Shown: positions 1 through 8,390 of the stretch, piece by piece | Position numbering within the stretch: position 1 is the first letter of the stretch | Layout of the letters: each line of letters opens with the position of its first letter | Source of the DNA: Candidatus Aminicenantes bacterium UBA4085 | GTDB lineage: Bacteria; Acidobacteriota; Aminicenantia; Aminicenantales; UBA4085 | Assembly (NCBI GenBank): GCA_002383325.1 | Contig: DFYJ01000015.1 | Location: 1-22,491 of the forward strand | Direction: 5' to 3' | DNA: 22,491 nt | Program-made: the position numbers and the translations under genes | Notes under the pieces: model-generated | Databases searched by the model: none | Told to the model about the DNA's origin: nothing | Seen by the model: only the letters and a program-made list of their open reading frames with translations

Positions 1-314
1 TCGTCCGCATCCTGACCGAGCCGGAGAACGCCCTGATCAAGCAGTATGCGGCCCTGATGGCCACTGAGGGCGTCCGGATCGACTTCGCGGCCGAGGCCAT
101 CGACGAGGTGGCCCAGATCGCCGAGGACGTCAATCGCGAGGCCGAGGACATCGGCGCCCGCCGCCTCCACACGATTCTGGAGAAGGTCATGGAGGAGATC
201 GCCTTCCGGGCCCCCGACGTGGAGTCGAAGACCATGACCATCGACCGGGCCTATGTCCAGGCCCAGCTCAAGGACGTCCTCAAGAACGAAGACCTGAAGA
301 AGTTCATCCTATGA
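1..314 (+). CDS. hslU: HslU (ClpY) ATPase subunit of the HslUV protease, C-terminal end only
   Basis: HslU is the AAA+ unfoldase that feeds substrates to the HslV peptidase in the cytoplasm. The reading frame is open from base 3 and the gene begins before the window, so about 103 C-terminal residues are present. They match the family end closely: RILTEPENAL near the start, then the sensor-II segment GARRLHT, the EKVMEEIAF helix, and the tail EDLKKFIL. In known HslU proteins that C-terminal tail docks into pockets of HslV. The TGA stop overlaps the ATG of the next gene (ATGA, bases 311-314), which indicates translational coupling. hslV is probably upstream, but that is inferred and cannot be seen. 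Identification is secure despite truncation by the window edge. Confidence 0.95.
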   Translation, partial: VRILTEPENALIKQYAALMATEGVRIDFAAEAIDEVAQIAEDVNREAEDIGARRLHTILEKVMEEIAFRAPDVESKTMTIDRAYVQAQLKDVLKNEDLKKFIL

Positions 315-1402
315 GCCGACGCTCCCGCCGGGCCGCCCTCCATGCGGCGGCCGCCCTTCTCCTCCTGGCCGCTTCCGGGTGCGGCAAGAAGGGGCCGCTT
401 CTGCCTCCGCTGCGGATCGTGCCTCAGGCAGCCGAGGATCTGCGCGCCTCCCAGCGGGGGGCCCGCGTGATCCTGGAATGGGTCAACCCTCCAACCTACA
501 ACGATGGCTCCGCTCTCCCGGGCATCGCCGCGATCGAGATCTGGGAAGGCGCCGCCATCGGCGATTTCCCGGCCAAGGCCCGGCTGATTCTAACCCTCGC
601 CGCCGCGGACCTGGAGGGGCTGCGGACCGGTCCGGGCCCGGCTTCCCGCGCTTTTGCCTTCTCCTTCGTCCCGTCCGAGCCGGCGGCGCCGGCCGGCACG
701 GCCCGGCTCTATGCCCTGAAAATCATCGACGCGCGGCGAAAGCGCGCCTCGGAATTTACAGTGCCTGCTTCCGTCCTCTACGTTCCCGTGCCCCGGCCGC
801 CGGCCGGCCTGGCTGCCGAGACGGAGGAGACGCGCATCGTCCTGACCTGGACGCCGCCCGCGGCCAACGCCGATGGGACGGCTCCCGCCGCCCTGGGCGG
901 GTATGTCGTCCTGCGGTCCGAGGGCGACGAAGCGCCGCGCCGGATGACCGAGCGGCCCCTGGCCGAGCCGCGCTACGAAGACACGGACTTCGCCTTCGAC
1001 CGCGCTTACCGCTATGTCGTCCGCGCGGCGGCTTCGGCGGCCGTCTCAGCCGAGAGCGAGGATTCGGCTCCTCTCGAGATCAAACCGCGCGATACCTTCC
1101 CGCCCGCGGTCCCGGCCGGATTGTCCGCCTCCGCGGGCGGCTCCGTCATCACCCTGCTCTGGGAAGCGGGCCGCGAGTCCGACCTGGCCGGGTACCGCAT
1201 CTGGCGCCGCGAGGCCGGAGGGGAATGGGCCGCCCTGGCGTCCGACATGGTCGCCGGTAGCGCCACCACCGACGCCTCCGCTGCTCCGGGCGTTCGCTAT
1301 GAATATGCCGTCTCGGCCGTCGACGCCGCGGGCAACGAGAGCGCCCGTTCCGCGCCCGCCGCCGCGGTTCTGCGGCCGCCCAAGCCCATCGTCATCGCAT
1401 GA
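311..1402 (+). CDS. Lipoprotein with LptM-like N-terminus and three fibronectin-III-like domains
   Basis: This 363-residue protein begins with a lipoprotein signal: arginines at 3-7, a leucine/alanine-rich core, then ASGC with the lipidated cysteine at C24. The mature start [10 protein letters not shown] resembles the CGxKGPL signature of small LptM/YifL-type lipoproteins. Three beta-sandwich fibronectin-III-like modules follow at about residues 40-158, 161-257 and 265-355, recognisable from the LEW/LTW/LLW strand, YVV/YRIW and YVVRA/YAVSAVD motifs, with proline-rich linkers. Placement with residue +2 as Gly suggests an outer-membrane or surface destination rather than inner-membrane retention. 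The start overlaps the hslU stop by 4 bp, so translation is probably coupled. No catalytic motif is visible; a binding or scaffold role in the envelope is an inference. Confidence 0.88.
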   Translation: MSRRSRRAALHAAAALLLLAASGCGKKGPLLPPLRIVPQAAEDLRASQRGARVILEWVNPPTYNDGSALPGIAAIEIWEGAAIGDFPAKARLILTLAAADLEGLRTGPGPASRAFAFSFVPSEPAAPAGTARLYALKIIDARRKRASEFTVPASVLYVPVPRPPAGLAAETEETRIVLTWTPPAANADGTAPAALGGYVVLRSEGDEAPRRMTERPLAEPRYEDTDFAFDRAYRYVVRAAASAAVSAESEDSAPLEIKPRDTFPPAVPAGLSASAGGSVITLLWEAGRESDLAGYRIWRREAGGEWAALASDMVAGSATTDASAAPGVRYEYAVSAVDAAGNESARSAPAAAVLRPPKPIVIA

Positions 1403-1412
1403 GGAGACCCGC

Positions 1413-2057
1413 ATGAAGTTCTTTCTCGACACCGCCAACCTGGACGAGATCCGCGAAGTCGCCGGCTGGGGCGTCCTCGACGGCGTCACGACCAACCCCT
1501 CCCTGGTGGCCAAGGAGAAAATGAAGTTCGAGGACCTGGTCAAGGCCATCTGCGCCGTCTGCTCCGGTCCCGTCAGCGCCGAGGCCGTTTCGGAGAAAGC
1601 GTCCGAAATCATCGCCGAAGGCCGGGCCCTGGCCGCCCTGGCCCCCAACATCGCGGTCAAGATCCCCATCACCGTCGAGGGCCTGAAGGCCATCAAGGTC
1701 CTGGCCTCCGAGGGCATCGCCGTCAACACCACCCTCGTCTTCTCGCCCGGCCAAGCGCTCCTGGCGGCCAAGGCGGGGGCCCGCTTCGTCAGTCCCTTCA
1801 TCGGCCGGCTGGACGACGTGTCGCAGGACGGCATGGGCCTGATCGAGGAGATCTCCGGCATCTTCGGCAACTACAGCTTCGACTGTCAGATCATCGTGGC
1901 TTCGGTCCGCCATCCCCGCCATGTCATCGATGCGGCCCTGATCGGGGCCGATATTTGCACCGTGCCGTTCCCGGTCATGGACAAGCTCGTCCGCCACCCC
2001 TTGACGGACCTGGGCATCGCCAAGTTCCTCAAGGACTGGGGCCAAGCGATCAAGTGA
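1413..2057 (+). CDS. tal: Short-form (TalC-type) transaldolase
   Basis: This 214-residue cytoplasmic class I aldolase-fold enzyme belongs to the transaldolase/fructose-6-phosphate aldolase family and acts in the non-oxidative pentose phosphate pathway. It has the family's usual length. Visible motifs are FLDTAN (D6), GVTTNPSL at 24-31, and the Schiff-base lysine in NIAVKIP (K83). Residues that separate the two activities favour transaldolase. E57 stands where fructose-6-phosphate aldolase has Gln, and S127/F129 (VSPFIGR) stand where that enzyme has Ala/Tyr. This is from recalled family knowledge, so the substrate call is strong but not proven. GAGGAGA at 1401-1407 lies 5 bp before the ATG and fixes the start. 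It follows the lipoprotein gene after 10 bp and is probably in the same operon. Confidence 0.93.
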   Translation: MKFFLDTANLDEIREVAGWGVLDGVTTNPSLVAKEKMKFEDLVKAICAVCSGPVSAEAVSEKASEIIAEGRALAALAPNIAVKIPITVEGLKAIKVLASEGIAVNTTLVFSPGQALLAAKAGARFVSPFIGRLDDVSQDGMGLIEEISGIFGNYSFDCQIIVASVRHPRHVIDAALIGADICTVPFPVMDKLVRHPLTDLGIAKFLKDWGQAIK

Positions 2058-2113
2058 CCGGCGATCCGGTCGTCATAGCCGGAGCGGGGCCGGCCGGTCT
2101 GTATGCCGCCTAG
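2054..2113 (+). pseudogene. Relic N-terminus of an FAD/NAD(P)-binding oxidoreductase
   Basis: GTG at 2054 overlaps the transaldolase stop (GTGA) and reads [19 protein letters not shown] before TAG at 2111-2113. That is the first beta strand and glycine-rich loop (GAGPAG) of a Rossmann FAD-dependent oxidoreductase, such as the geranylgeranyl-reductase or monooxygenase groups. The codons just after TAG read RLA, as intact homologues often continue (AAxRLA), and then the similarity disappears. The GTGA junction argues that a full gene once followed tal in this operon and was lost through a nonsense change plus deletion. The relic reading is an inference from about 19 residues. A chance match is possible but unlikely given the coupled start. 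Confidence 0.6.
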
Positions 2114-2192
2114 CGGCTGGCCCTGCCCGCTCGTCCTGGCAGGATCTACCTTCGCGGCTTACCTCCCCGGAAGTACCGCCTTCCGCCCGTGC

Positions 2193-2222
2193 CTGACTTT
2201 TGCCATGATCCGTGTTATATTT
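2193..2222 (+). promoter_or_regulatory. Probable sigma70-type promoter of the tamB operon
   Basis: A CTGACT -35-like element (2193-2198) and a TATATT -10 element (2217-2222) are separated by 18 bp. They lie in the AT-richest part of the 193-bp gap before tamB. The expected transcription start is near 2229, giving a leader of about 20 nt. GGAGGAG at 2229-2235 is a strong Shine-Dalgarno-like sequence, but it sits about 15 nt before the ATG, further than usual. The rest of the gap (2114-2190) holds no gene I can recognise. Confidence 0.45.
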
Positions 2223-2250
2223 TCAAGCGGAGGAGTGTGGTCGGGATACG

Positions 2251-5200
2251 ATGAAAAAACTCCGCAGGCTCAGGCAATTCGTCGTCTCGCTGATCATTCT
2301 GGCCGTCCTCGCCGGGGCCGGGATCGCGGTCAAGAACGTCGTTTTGCGCCAGATCCGCGTCCGCATCGAGTCTTCGCTCCATTACACCAAGCTGCGGCTT
2401 CGGGTCATTCCTCCCGCCGTCATCCTCGAGGACGTTCGATCGGTCACCGCCTCGCCTTTCTTCTCAGCCAAGGCCGTCGTCCTCAGCATCTCCTACCTAT
2501 CCATCTTCAAGCGGGATCGGCCCCTGACCGTCTTCATCGATCAGCCCGTCCTCCGCCTCTACGAGACCGATCCCAGCCGTCCGTCCACCAAGCCGGATCT
2601 GCGTCTCCCCTTCTCCATCCAGGCCGGATACATCCGGAACGGGGACTTCGCCTTCTGGAGCCGGGGCGTCTCGGGCCGGGCCACCGGCTGCAAGGCGGCC
2701 TTCCGACGGTCCCGCGACAGCTTCATCCTGCAAGTCATGGCCCCGGAGGCCGTGATCATGCCCGAGGACATGGACCGTCCCGTGTACGGCCGCGTCCGCG
2801 GACTGGTCGAGGGCCGCGGCAAACGCCTGACGCTTCACCGGTTGAGCTTCGACGGGCCCGATGCGATCCTGAAACTGAAGGGGCTCCTCTTCAACGAGAC
2901 TCGCGTGACGTACGATCTGCAGGCCAGCCTGCGGGCGCCCATGGCCCGGGTGGCCGATTACCTGAACCTTCCCTTCGTCTGGGCCGGACGGCTGGAGGCC
3001 GACGGCCGGATCTCGAATACCGGGGGAGCTCTGTCGGTCAAGGCCGACCTGAAAGCCCCGGCCCTGCGTCTCAACGGCGATCCGCTGGGCCGGGTCGAGG
3101 GGCCGCTGGCCCTGGGGGCCGGTCCGCTGGGAACGCTTCGCCTGACCCTGCGCCCGGATTCCGGGCCTGTCGGCAAGCTGGATCTCGAGTTCGGTCCCGG
3201 ATACGTGGAAGGGACGGCCCAGGGCCTGCACGTTGACGCCGTCCTCAAGGGGCTTCGCGTCCCCTGGCCGGTCCGCTCGCCCGTCGATGGGACATTCCGC
3301 GTGGCGGACCGCGGCGTGCGCGTCCGCGGAGTGATCACGGACGATCCCGCCTCGCCGCCGGTCGACGGACGGTACTCCGTCCGGGGCCCGTTCGATCTGA
3401 CCTGGAAGGGGCCCGAGCAGAGGCTGACCTTCGTTGCGGAGAGGATCGAGTCGGGTTTCGGCGTCCTGCGGGCCCGGGGCGGAGTCGAGATCGACCGCGA
3501 GGTGGCCGTGACGATCGACGGCGAGGTGACCGACGTCCGTGGGGCCCGTGACTTCGCCGCCCGGATCCTGGGGCCTATCCGGATCCCGGAGATACGCGGC
3601 CGCGGCACGGCCGAGATCAGGATCGTGGGGAGCTACCAGGCCCCCCAGGCCAGGATTTCGTTCACCCTGGCCCCAGCCGGATTCGACGCCTTCGATGCGG
3701 CCTCCGCGCAAGGCTTTGTCGAAGTCGCCGGCGGAGGAGCCTCGGGCGTCGTTCGGATCGATGACCCGGATGCCAGGGGTGAGATCCGGCTGCAGGCCGG
3801 GAAGGGAAGCTTCGAGGTCCGGGCGGCGGTTGAAGATGCCCGCATCGAGCGCGTCCTGTCCGCCCTGGACCTGTCGCTGCCGCTGCGGGGAAGAGCGGCG
3901 GGCGAGCTGCTGGTCAGGGCCGCGCCGGCGGCCCTGGGCGTGAAAGGCAGCCTCAGGACCGAAGCCCTGGAGGCCGCCGGCCTGGACCTGACGGACGTCA
4001 GCCTGGGCTTGGAGTGGATCTCTCCCTCGGAGCGCCTGGCTTTGACGGACCTGGAAGCCGGGCTGCTCGGCGGCCGGATCTCCGGCAGCCTCCGCATCGG
4101 GCTCAAGGACATGGCCTACGAGGCCGACCTGAAAGCCGAAGGCCTTGACCTTTCGGCGGCCGCCGCGGGACTGCGCGGAATGGCCGGCTTCACCCTGGCC
4201 GGCAATGGATTTCTGGATCGGCGTCCGGCCGAGGGCTCTCTCACCGTCCGCGGCCTGGGCTTCCAGACCCTCGGTCCCGCGGAGGCCTCAGGGACTCTAT
4301 CGGCCGGCTTCCAGGGCGGGCGGGCCACGGTCCGGCTGGCCGGCCGTCTCGATCCCGGAGGCAACGAAATCACGGCTACCTTCACCGCACCGCGGGGCGA
4401 TGAGGGATTCCTGGTCACGGCCCGGGGCCGGCTCATCAGGCCCGAGCTGGTCATTCCCTGGAAGGGGATCCGGGCCGAAGCCGACTATCTCCTCGACATA
4501 CGCGGCGGCGGGGATGGAGTCAAGCTGGATGCTACCGTGGACATCAAGGGCAGCCTCCTGCCGATCCCGGATTTTCCCCATGCCCTGACCGATTTCACGG
4601 CGCTCCTCCGCATTCAGAACGATAAGGCTTCCCTGCGCTCCTTCCAGGGCCGGATGGCCGGCGGCGATGTCCAGGCGACGGGTGAGATGAGGCTCGGGCG
4701 GCGGGGACTGGAGGGGCTGGATCTGTCCTTGGGTGGGCGCGGAATGGCCCTGACCCTCATCGAGGGCACCCGCACTCTGGCCGACCTGGACCTGCGCCTG
4801 GAAGGAGACAGAGGCCGGATGACTCTCTCGGGCGGAGCGGACATCAAGCAGATCACATGGCGGCGCGAGTTCACCGACCCGATCGCCTTCACCTTCCCGA
4901 TGCGCCGATCCGAGGCGGGCCTGAGCTTCCTGAGCGGCCTGGTCCTTGATGTCCGGCTACGGACTGAAGAGGGGGCGGTGATCGAGAACTCCATGGGCCG
5001 CATCCAGGGCGGCTTCGACCTGACCCTGTCCGGCACGGTCGACGCGCCGGTCATTCTGGGCGATATCGAAGCTCTGCGGGGCGAGATCACTTTCCTGGAC
5101 CGGTCCTTCCGGGTCATCCAAGGCCGGCTGAGCTTCTTCAACCCCTCCTCTGTGGAGCCCTATCTCGACTTCCGAGGCGAGACGTTTCTCAAGGACTACC

Positions 5201-5658
5201 GGGTCACTTTCTCCCTGACCGGACGGGTGGACCGCCTGCGGCCCGAGTTCGCCTCCTCGCCTCCGCTGCCTTCCGAGGATGTCCTGGCTTTGCTGGCCCT
5301 GGGCGAGTCCTTCAAGCGGACTTACCGCTATGAGTCCAGTGCCGGCATGGGCACGGGCTCGCTACTGTCGTTCCAGCTGGCCGAGGCGGCCCAGAAGCGG
5401 GCCGAGAAGCTCTTCGCCCTGGACAGCTTCCGCATCGATCCCTTCGTGCTGGGGGCGTCCACCGAAATGACGGCCCGCCTGACCGTGGGCAAGAAGATCT
5501 CCAGCAACGTCGTCCTGCTCTACTCCACCAACCTGACCAGCCAGCGCGAGGATCTGGTGCGGCTGGAATGGGACTTCAGTCCAAGCTTCGCCCTCGTCGC
5601 CATGCGCGATGAGCGCGGGCGCCTGAGCATCGATGCCAAGGTCCGCAAGCGCTTCTAG
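2251..5658 (+). CDS. tamB: TamB-family (DUF490) inner-membrane-anchored AsmA-like bridge protein
   Basis: This 1135-residue protein has a single N-terminal membrane anchor (about residues 12-30, after the basic MKKLRRLR). A very long repetitive beta-strand region follows, and then the TamB C-terminal domain. The C-terminal part shows the family hallmarks: GDIEALRGEITFLDRSFRV near residue 935, GRLSFFNP, EPYLDFRGE, and a conserved PLPSEDVLALLALGES segment. TamB-like proteins span the periplasm and work with an Omp85 partner or in phospholipid transport to the outer membrane. The Omp85 gene directly downstream overlaps this gene by 26 bp, which supports joint function. The start at 2251 is chosen because it begins the basic anchor; a longer form from 2212 would put 13 unlikely residues in front of it. 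Length is near that of enterobacterial TamB. Confidence 0.93.
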   Translation: MKKLRRLRQFVVSLIILAVLAGAGIAVKNVVLRQIRVRIESSLHYTKLRLRVIPPAVILEDVRSVTASPFFSAKAVVLSISYLSIFKRDRPLTVFIDQPVLRLYETDPSRPSTKPDLRLPFSIQAGYIRNGDFAFWSRGVSGRATGCKAAFRRSRDSFILQVMAPEAVIMPEDMDRPVYGRVRGLVEGRGKRLTLHRLSFDGPDAILKLKGLLFNETRVTYDLQASLRAPMARVADYLNLPFVWAGRLEADGRISNTGGALSVKADLKAPALRLNGDPLGRVEGPLALGAGPLGTLRLTLRPDSGPVGKLDLEFGPGYVEGTAQGLHVDAVLKGLRVPWPVRSPVDGTFRVADRGVRVRGVITDDPASPPVDGRYSVRGPFDLTWKGPEQRLTFVAERIESGFGVLRARGGVEIDREVAVTIDGEVTDVRGARDFAARILGPIRIPEIRGRGTAEIRIVGSYQAPQARISFTLAPAGFDAFDAASAQGFVEVAGGGASGVVRIDDPDARGEIRLQAGKGSFEVRAAVEDARIERVLSALDLSLPLRGRAAGELLVRAAPAALGVKGSLRTEALEAAGLDLTDVSLGLEWISPSERLALTDLEAGLLGGRISGSLRIGLKDMAYEADLKAEGLDLSAAAAGLRGMAGFTLAGNGFLDRRPAEGSLTVRGLGFQTLGPAEASGTLSAGFQGGRATVRLAGRLDPGGNEITATFTAPRGDEGFLVTARGRLIRPELVIPWKGIRAEADYLLDIRGGGDGVKLDATVDIKGSLLPIPDFPHALTDFTALLRIQNDKASLRSFQGRMAGGDVQATGEMRLGRRGLEGLDLSLGGRGMALTLIEGTRTLADLDLRLEGDRGRMTLSGGADIKQITWRREFTDPIAFTFPMRRSEAGLSFLSGLVLDVRLRTEEGAVIENSMGRIQGGFDLTLSGTVDAPVILGDIEALRGEITFLDRSFRVIQGRLSFFNPSSVEPYLDFRGETFLKDYRVTFSLTGRVDRLRPEFASSPPLPSEDVLALLALGESFKRTYRYESSAGMGTGSLLSFQLAEAAQKRAEKLFALDSFRIDPFVLGASTEMTARLTVGKKISSNVVLLYSTNLTSQREDLVRLEWDFSPSFALVAMRDERGRLSIDAKVRKRF

Positions 5659-8389
5659 GATCCTCCGAGCGGCGGCCTTGGCCGTTCTGGCCTGGGTCTG
5701 CCTCGGCCCGGTCCCGATTCGGGCGGCGGCGGCGCCTTCGGCCGCCGAGACGGTCGCCTCGGTGGAGATCCTGGTGGATGGCCGCCCGGCCGACACCGAC
5801 TTCACCCAGCTCGTCCCGCTGCGGGCCGGCCAGGCCTTCACTCCCCGGATCGCGGACGAAGCCCTGCGGCAGCTCTATCGGACCGGCCTATTCGCAGATG
5901 TCCGCATCCTGCGCCGCGACGAGGACGGGCTGCGGCTGACCGTCGAGCTGGAGCGCCGACTGACCGTCCGCGATGTGACCTTCCGCGGAGGGGAGGGGCC
6001 GGCCTCCCGCCTGCCGCGCGAGAAAGTCTTCTCCATCCGGGCCGGGGCCGCCTACACCGAGTCCAAGCGGACCCGGGCCGAGAACGAAATCCGCGAGGCC
6101 CTGCGCCGCGAGGGCTATCTCAACTGCGTTGTCATCAGCTCGGTCCGCCGGGTCGAGGGACATCCGGCCATGGATGTCCTGTTCGAAGTCGATCTCGCCG
6201 CCCGCTTCACCATCCGTGAGATCGGCTTCAAAGGCCGGCCCATCGTCGAACCGGCCGAGCTGCAAGCGCTCATCAAGACCGGGCCGGGTCAGCCCTATAA
6301 TCCGGCGGCCTTGGAGGAGGATACGGCCCGGCTGAAGTCCGTCTACCGGGACCGCGGCTACCCGCGGGCCGACGTCTCTATCCGGGGCCGGGTTTTTCAC
6401 CAGTTCGACCAGACCGTCTCGCTGAACTACTTTATCGTCCCGGGCGACCGGATCGTCATCGAGGTGGCCGGCGCGAAGGTCGACACGGTTCCCTTGCGGG
6501 AGATCTGGGAGCAGGATGTCTTCGAGGACTGGGCCGTCAGCCGGTCCGAAGCCCGCATCCTGGCCGAACTGCGCTCCCGCAGCTATGTCCTGGCCTCGGT
6601 CACCTCCCGGCTGGAGCGCGGCGCCGATGCGCTCCGGGTCATCCACACCGTGGAGCCGGGGGCCAAGCTCCGCCTGCGGGACGTCCTCTTCGAGGGCATG
6701 ACGCGCTTCACGCCGGAGGATCTGCGCAGGGATCTGGACATCGGTCCCCGCCTGCCGATAGTGGCCGCCCTGAACGGGGCCGAGGCTTACAGACTGCCCG
6801 AGCGGATCGCCTCCCTCTACCAGGCCCAGGGCTACCCCGAGGCCAGGGTCCGGCTGGGCTTCCGCACGGACGGAGGGGCGTCCGATGTTGTCCTGACCGT
6901 TACGGAAGGCCCCCGGCGGACGATCGATCATGTCGCGGTCACCGGCGCGGCCTTCTTCCCGGCCGGCGATCTCCTGGCCCATGTCGCCTCCAAGCCCGGA
7001 GCGGCCTACACGTCGACGGCCGTTCAGCGGGACGTTGGCCGTCTGGAATCCTATTACGCCGACCGCGGCGTACGCGAGACCAAGGTTGCCGCCGCCGTCA
7101 CGCGGACGGCCGAGAACCTCTACGCCGTGGAGTTCCGCGTCGTGGAAGGCCGCCGCCTGCGGGTCGACAGGATCGTGGTCACCGGATCGCCGCTCACCCG
7201 CCGCCGGCTCATCGACCGCCAGATGAAGATCAAGGAGGGCGATTGGGCCGGCGCCGAGGCCATCCAGGAGAGCCGCCGCAGCCTGGAGCAGCTCGGCGTC
7301 TTCTCGGAGGTCCGCATCGAGGAGGTGCCGACCACGCCGGACGCCGTCAACCTGGTCGTCAGCCTGCGCGAGGGCGAGCGCAACCAGGTCAGCCTGGGGC
7401 TGGGTCTGGAAACCAAGAACGAGCCCGTGACCTTGAACCTGGGCGAGAACGTTATCGGGCCGCGGGCCACGGCCGAATTCATCCGCGGCAACGTCTTCGG
7501 CCGGGCCGCCCAGTTCAGCCTGGTCGGCCAGTTCAGCGCGAGGGAGAAGCGGGCGGTCGCCTCCTGGGAGGAGCCTTACCTGTTCGGCTGGCCGGTGCCG
7601 GTCGCGCTCAACGGCTGGATCGAGCGGGAAGCCCGGGAGAGCTACGGCTTCGACCGGCGTGGCGTCAGCCTGACCGCGACCCGGCCCCTGGCCTCGGGCT
7701 GGACCTCGCTGACCACCCTGCGCTGGGCCAGCACGACCCTCTACTTCCTGGAGATCGAGGAAGACGAGGTCGATCGCCAGCACTTTCCTTTCTCGGCCAC
7801 CTCGATCTCCGAGACGTTCCTCCTCGACAAGCGGGACGACTCCTTCAACCCGGAGAGGGGCTTCTTCTTCAGCGCCGCGCTGGATTGGGCCTACCCCCTC
7901 TTTCATGCCGAATCCGATTACATCAAGACCTTCGTCAAGTACCAGGTCTACCGGCCCGTCTTCGGGCGCTGGAACTTGAGCCTGACCGGACGGGGCGGAC
8001 TGGCCATGGGCCGCATCCCCATCCACGAGCGGTTTTTCGCCGGCGGCAGCAACTCTTTCCGCGGCCGGTCCTTCGACCGGCTGGGGCCCAAGGATGCCAG
8101 CTCCGACATGCCGGTCGGCGGCAAGGCCATCTTGGTGATCAACGCCGAGCTGAGCTTCCCCCTGCTGTCCTCGCTGCCGGCCCTGACCGGGGCGGTCTTT
8201 TACGATGTTGGCAACGTCTTTCTCCACCGCGGCGACTTCAGCCTCGGCGGGCTGGAGAACACCATCGGCGCCGGGCTCCGCTACCGGACGCCGCTGGGGC
8301 CGATCCGCTTCGACCTCGGCTGGAATCTCAACGCGCCGGACGACCAGCGCCAGCCGCTGGTCTTCGTCACCATCGGGAATGTGTTCTAA
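5633..8389 (+). CDS. bamA: Omp85/BamA-family outer-membrane assembly protein with seven POTRA domains
   Basis: This 918-residue protein has a signal peptide (about 1-33), a long POTRA region and a 16-strand-type Omp85 barrel (about 583-918). I count seven POTRA modules at about 41-109, 110-190, 191-273, 274-345, 346-428, 429-507 and 508-582. Most of the last six pair a new beta strand (VRDVTF, IREIGF, LRDVLF, IDHVAV, VDRIVV) with a closing element (VPGDR, VEPGAK, VTEGPR, VVEGR, LREGER). The barrel carries the loop-6 motif FRGR (809-812), the counterpart of VRGF/Y, and ends in Phe as outer-membrane beta-signals do. BamA normally has five POTRAs and TamA three, so family membership is certain but BamA versus TamA-like is not. 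The start lies inside the end of tamB and no clear ribosome site precedes it, suggesting translational coupling. Confidence 0.92.
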   Translation: MPRSASASRILRAAALAVLAWVCLGPVPIRAAAAPSAAETVASVEILVDGRPADTDFTQLVPLRAGQAFTPRIADEALRQLYRTGLFADVRILRRDEDGLRLTVELERRLTVRDVTFRGGEGPASRLPREKVFSIRAGAAYTESKRTRAENEIREALRREGYLNCVVISSVRRVEGHPAMDVLFEVDLAARFTIREIGFKGRPIVEPAELQALIKTGPGQPYNPAALEEDTARLKSVYRDRGYPRADVSIRGRVFHQFDQTVSLNYFIVPGDRIVIEVAGAKVDTVPLREIWEQDVFEDWAVSRSEARILAELRSRSYVLASVTSRLERGADALRVIHTVEPGAKLRLRDVLFEGMTRFTPEDLRRDLDIGPRLPIVAALNGAEAYRLPERIASLYQAQGYPEARVRLGFRTDGGASDVVLTVTEGPRRTIDHVAVTGAAFFPAGDLLAHVASKPGAAYTSTAVQRDVGRLESYYADRGVRETKVAAAVTRTAENLYAVEFRVVEGRRLRVDRIVVTGSPLTRRRLIDRQMKIKEGDWAGAEAIQESRRSLEQLGVFSEVRIEEVPTTPDAVNLVVSLREGERNQVSLGLGLETKNEPVTLNLGENVIGPRATAEFIRGNVFGRAAQFSLVGQFSAREKRAVASWEEPYLFGWPVPVALNGWIEREARESYGFDRRGVSLTATRPLASGWTSLTTLRWASTTLYFLEIEEDEVDRQHFPFSATSISETFLLDKRDDSFNPERGFFFSAALDWAYPLFHAESDYIKTFVKYQVYRPVFGRWNLSLTGRGGLAMGRIPIHERFFAGGSNSFRGRSFDRLGPKDASSDMPVGGKAILVINAELSFPLLSSLPALTGAVFYDVGNVFLHRGDFSLGGLENTIGAGLRYRTPLGPIRFDLGWNLNAPDDQRQPLVFVTIGNVF

Positions 8390-8390
8390 C

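Noticed and set aside
2134..2144. Short palindrome TCCTGGCAGGA after tal as a terminator
   Set aside because: Stem of only five pairs and no T-run.
2111..2250. TAG at 2111 as a recoded or read-through codon in a living oxidoreductase
   Set aside because: The frame after TAG keeps at most three plausible residues, then loses all resemblance and ends at 2253, so no oxidoreductase is present to read into.
2103..3236. 377-codon plus-strand frame overlapping the start of tamB
   Set aside because: Arginine/proline-rich out-of-frame shadow; tamB explains the region.
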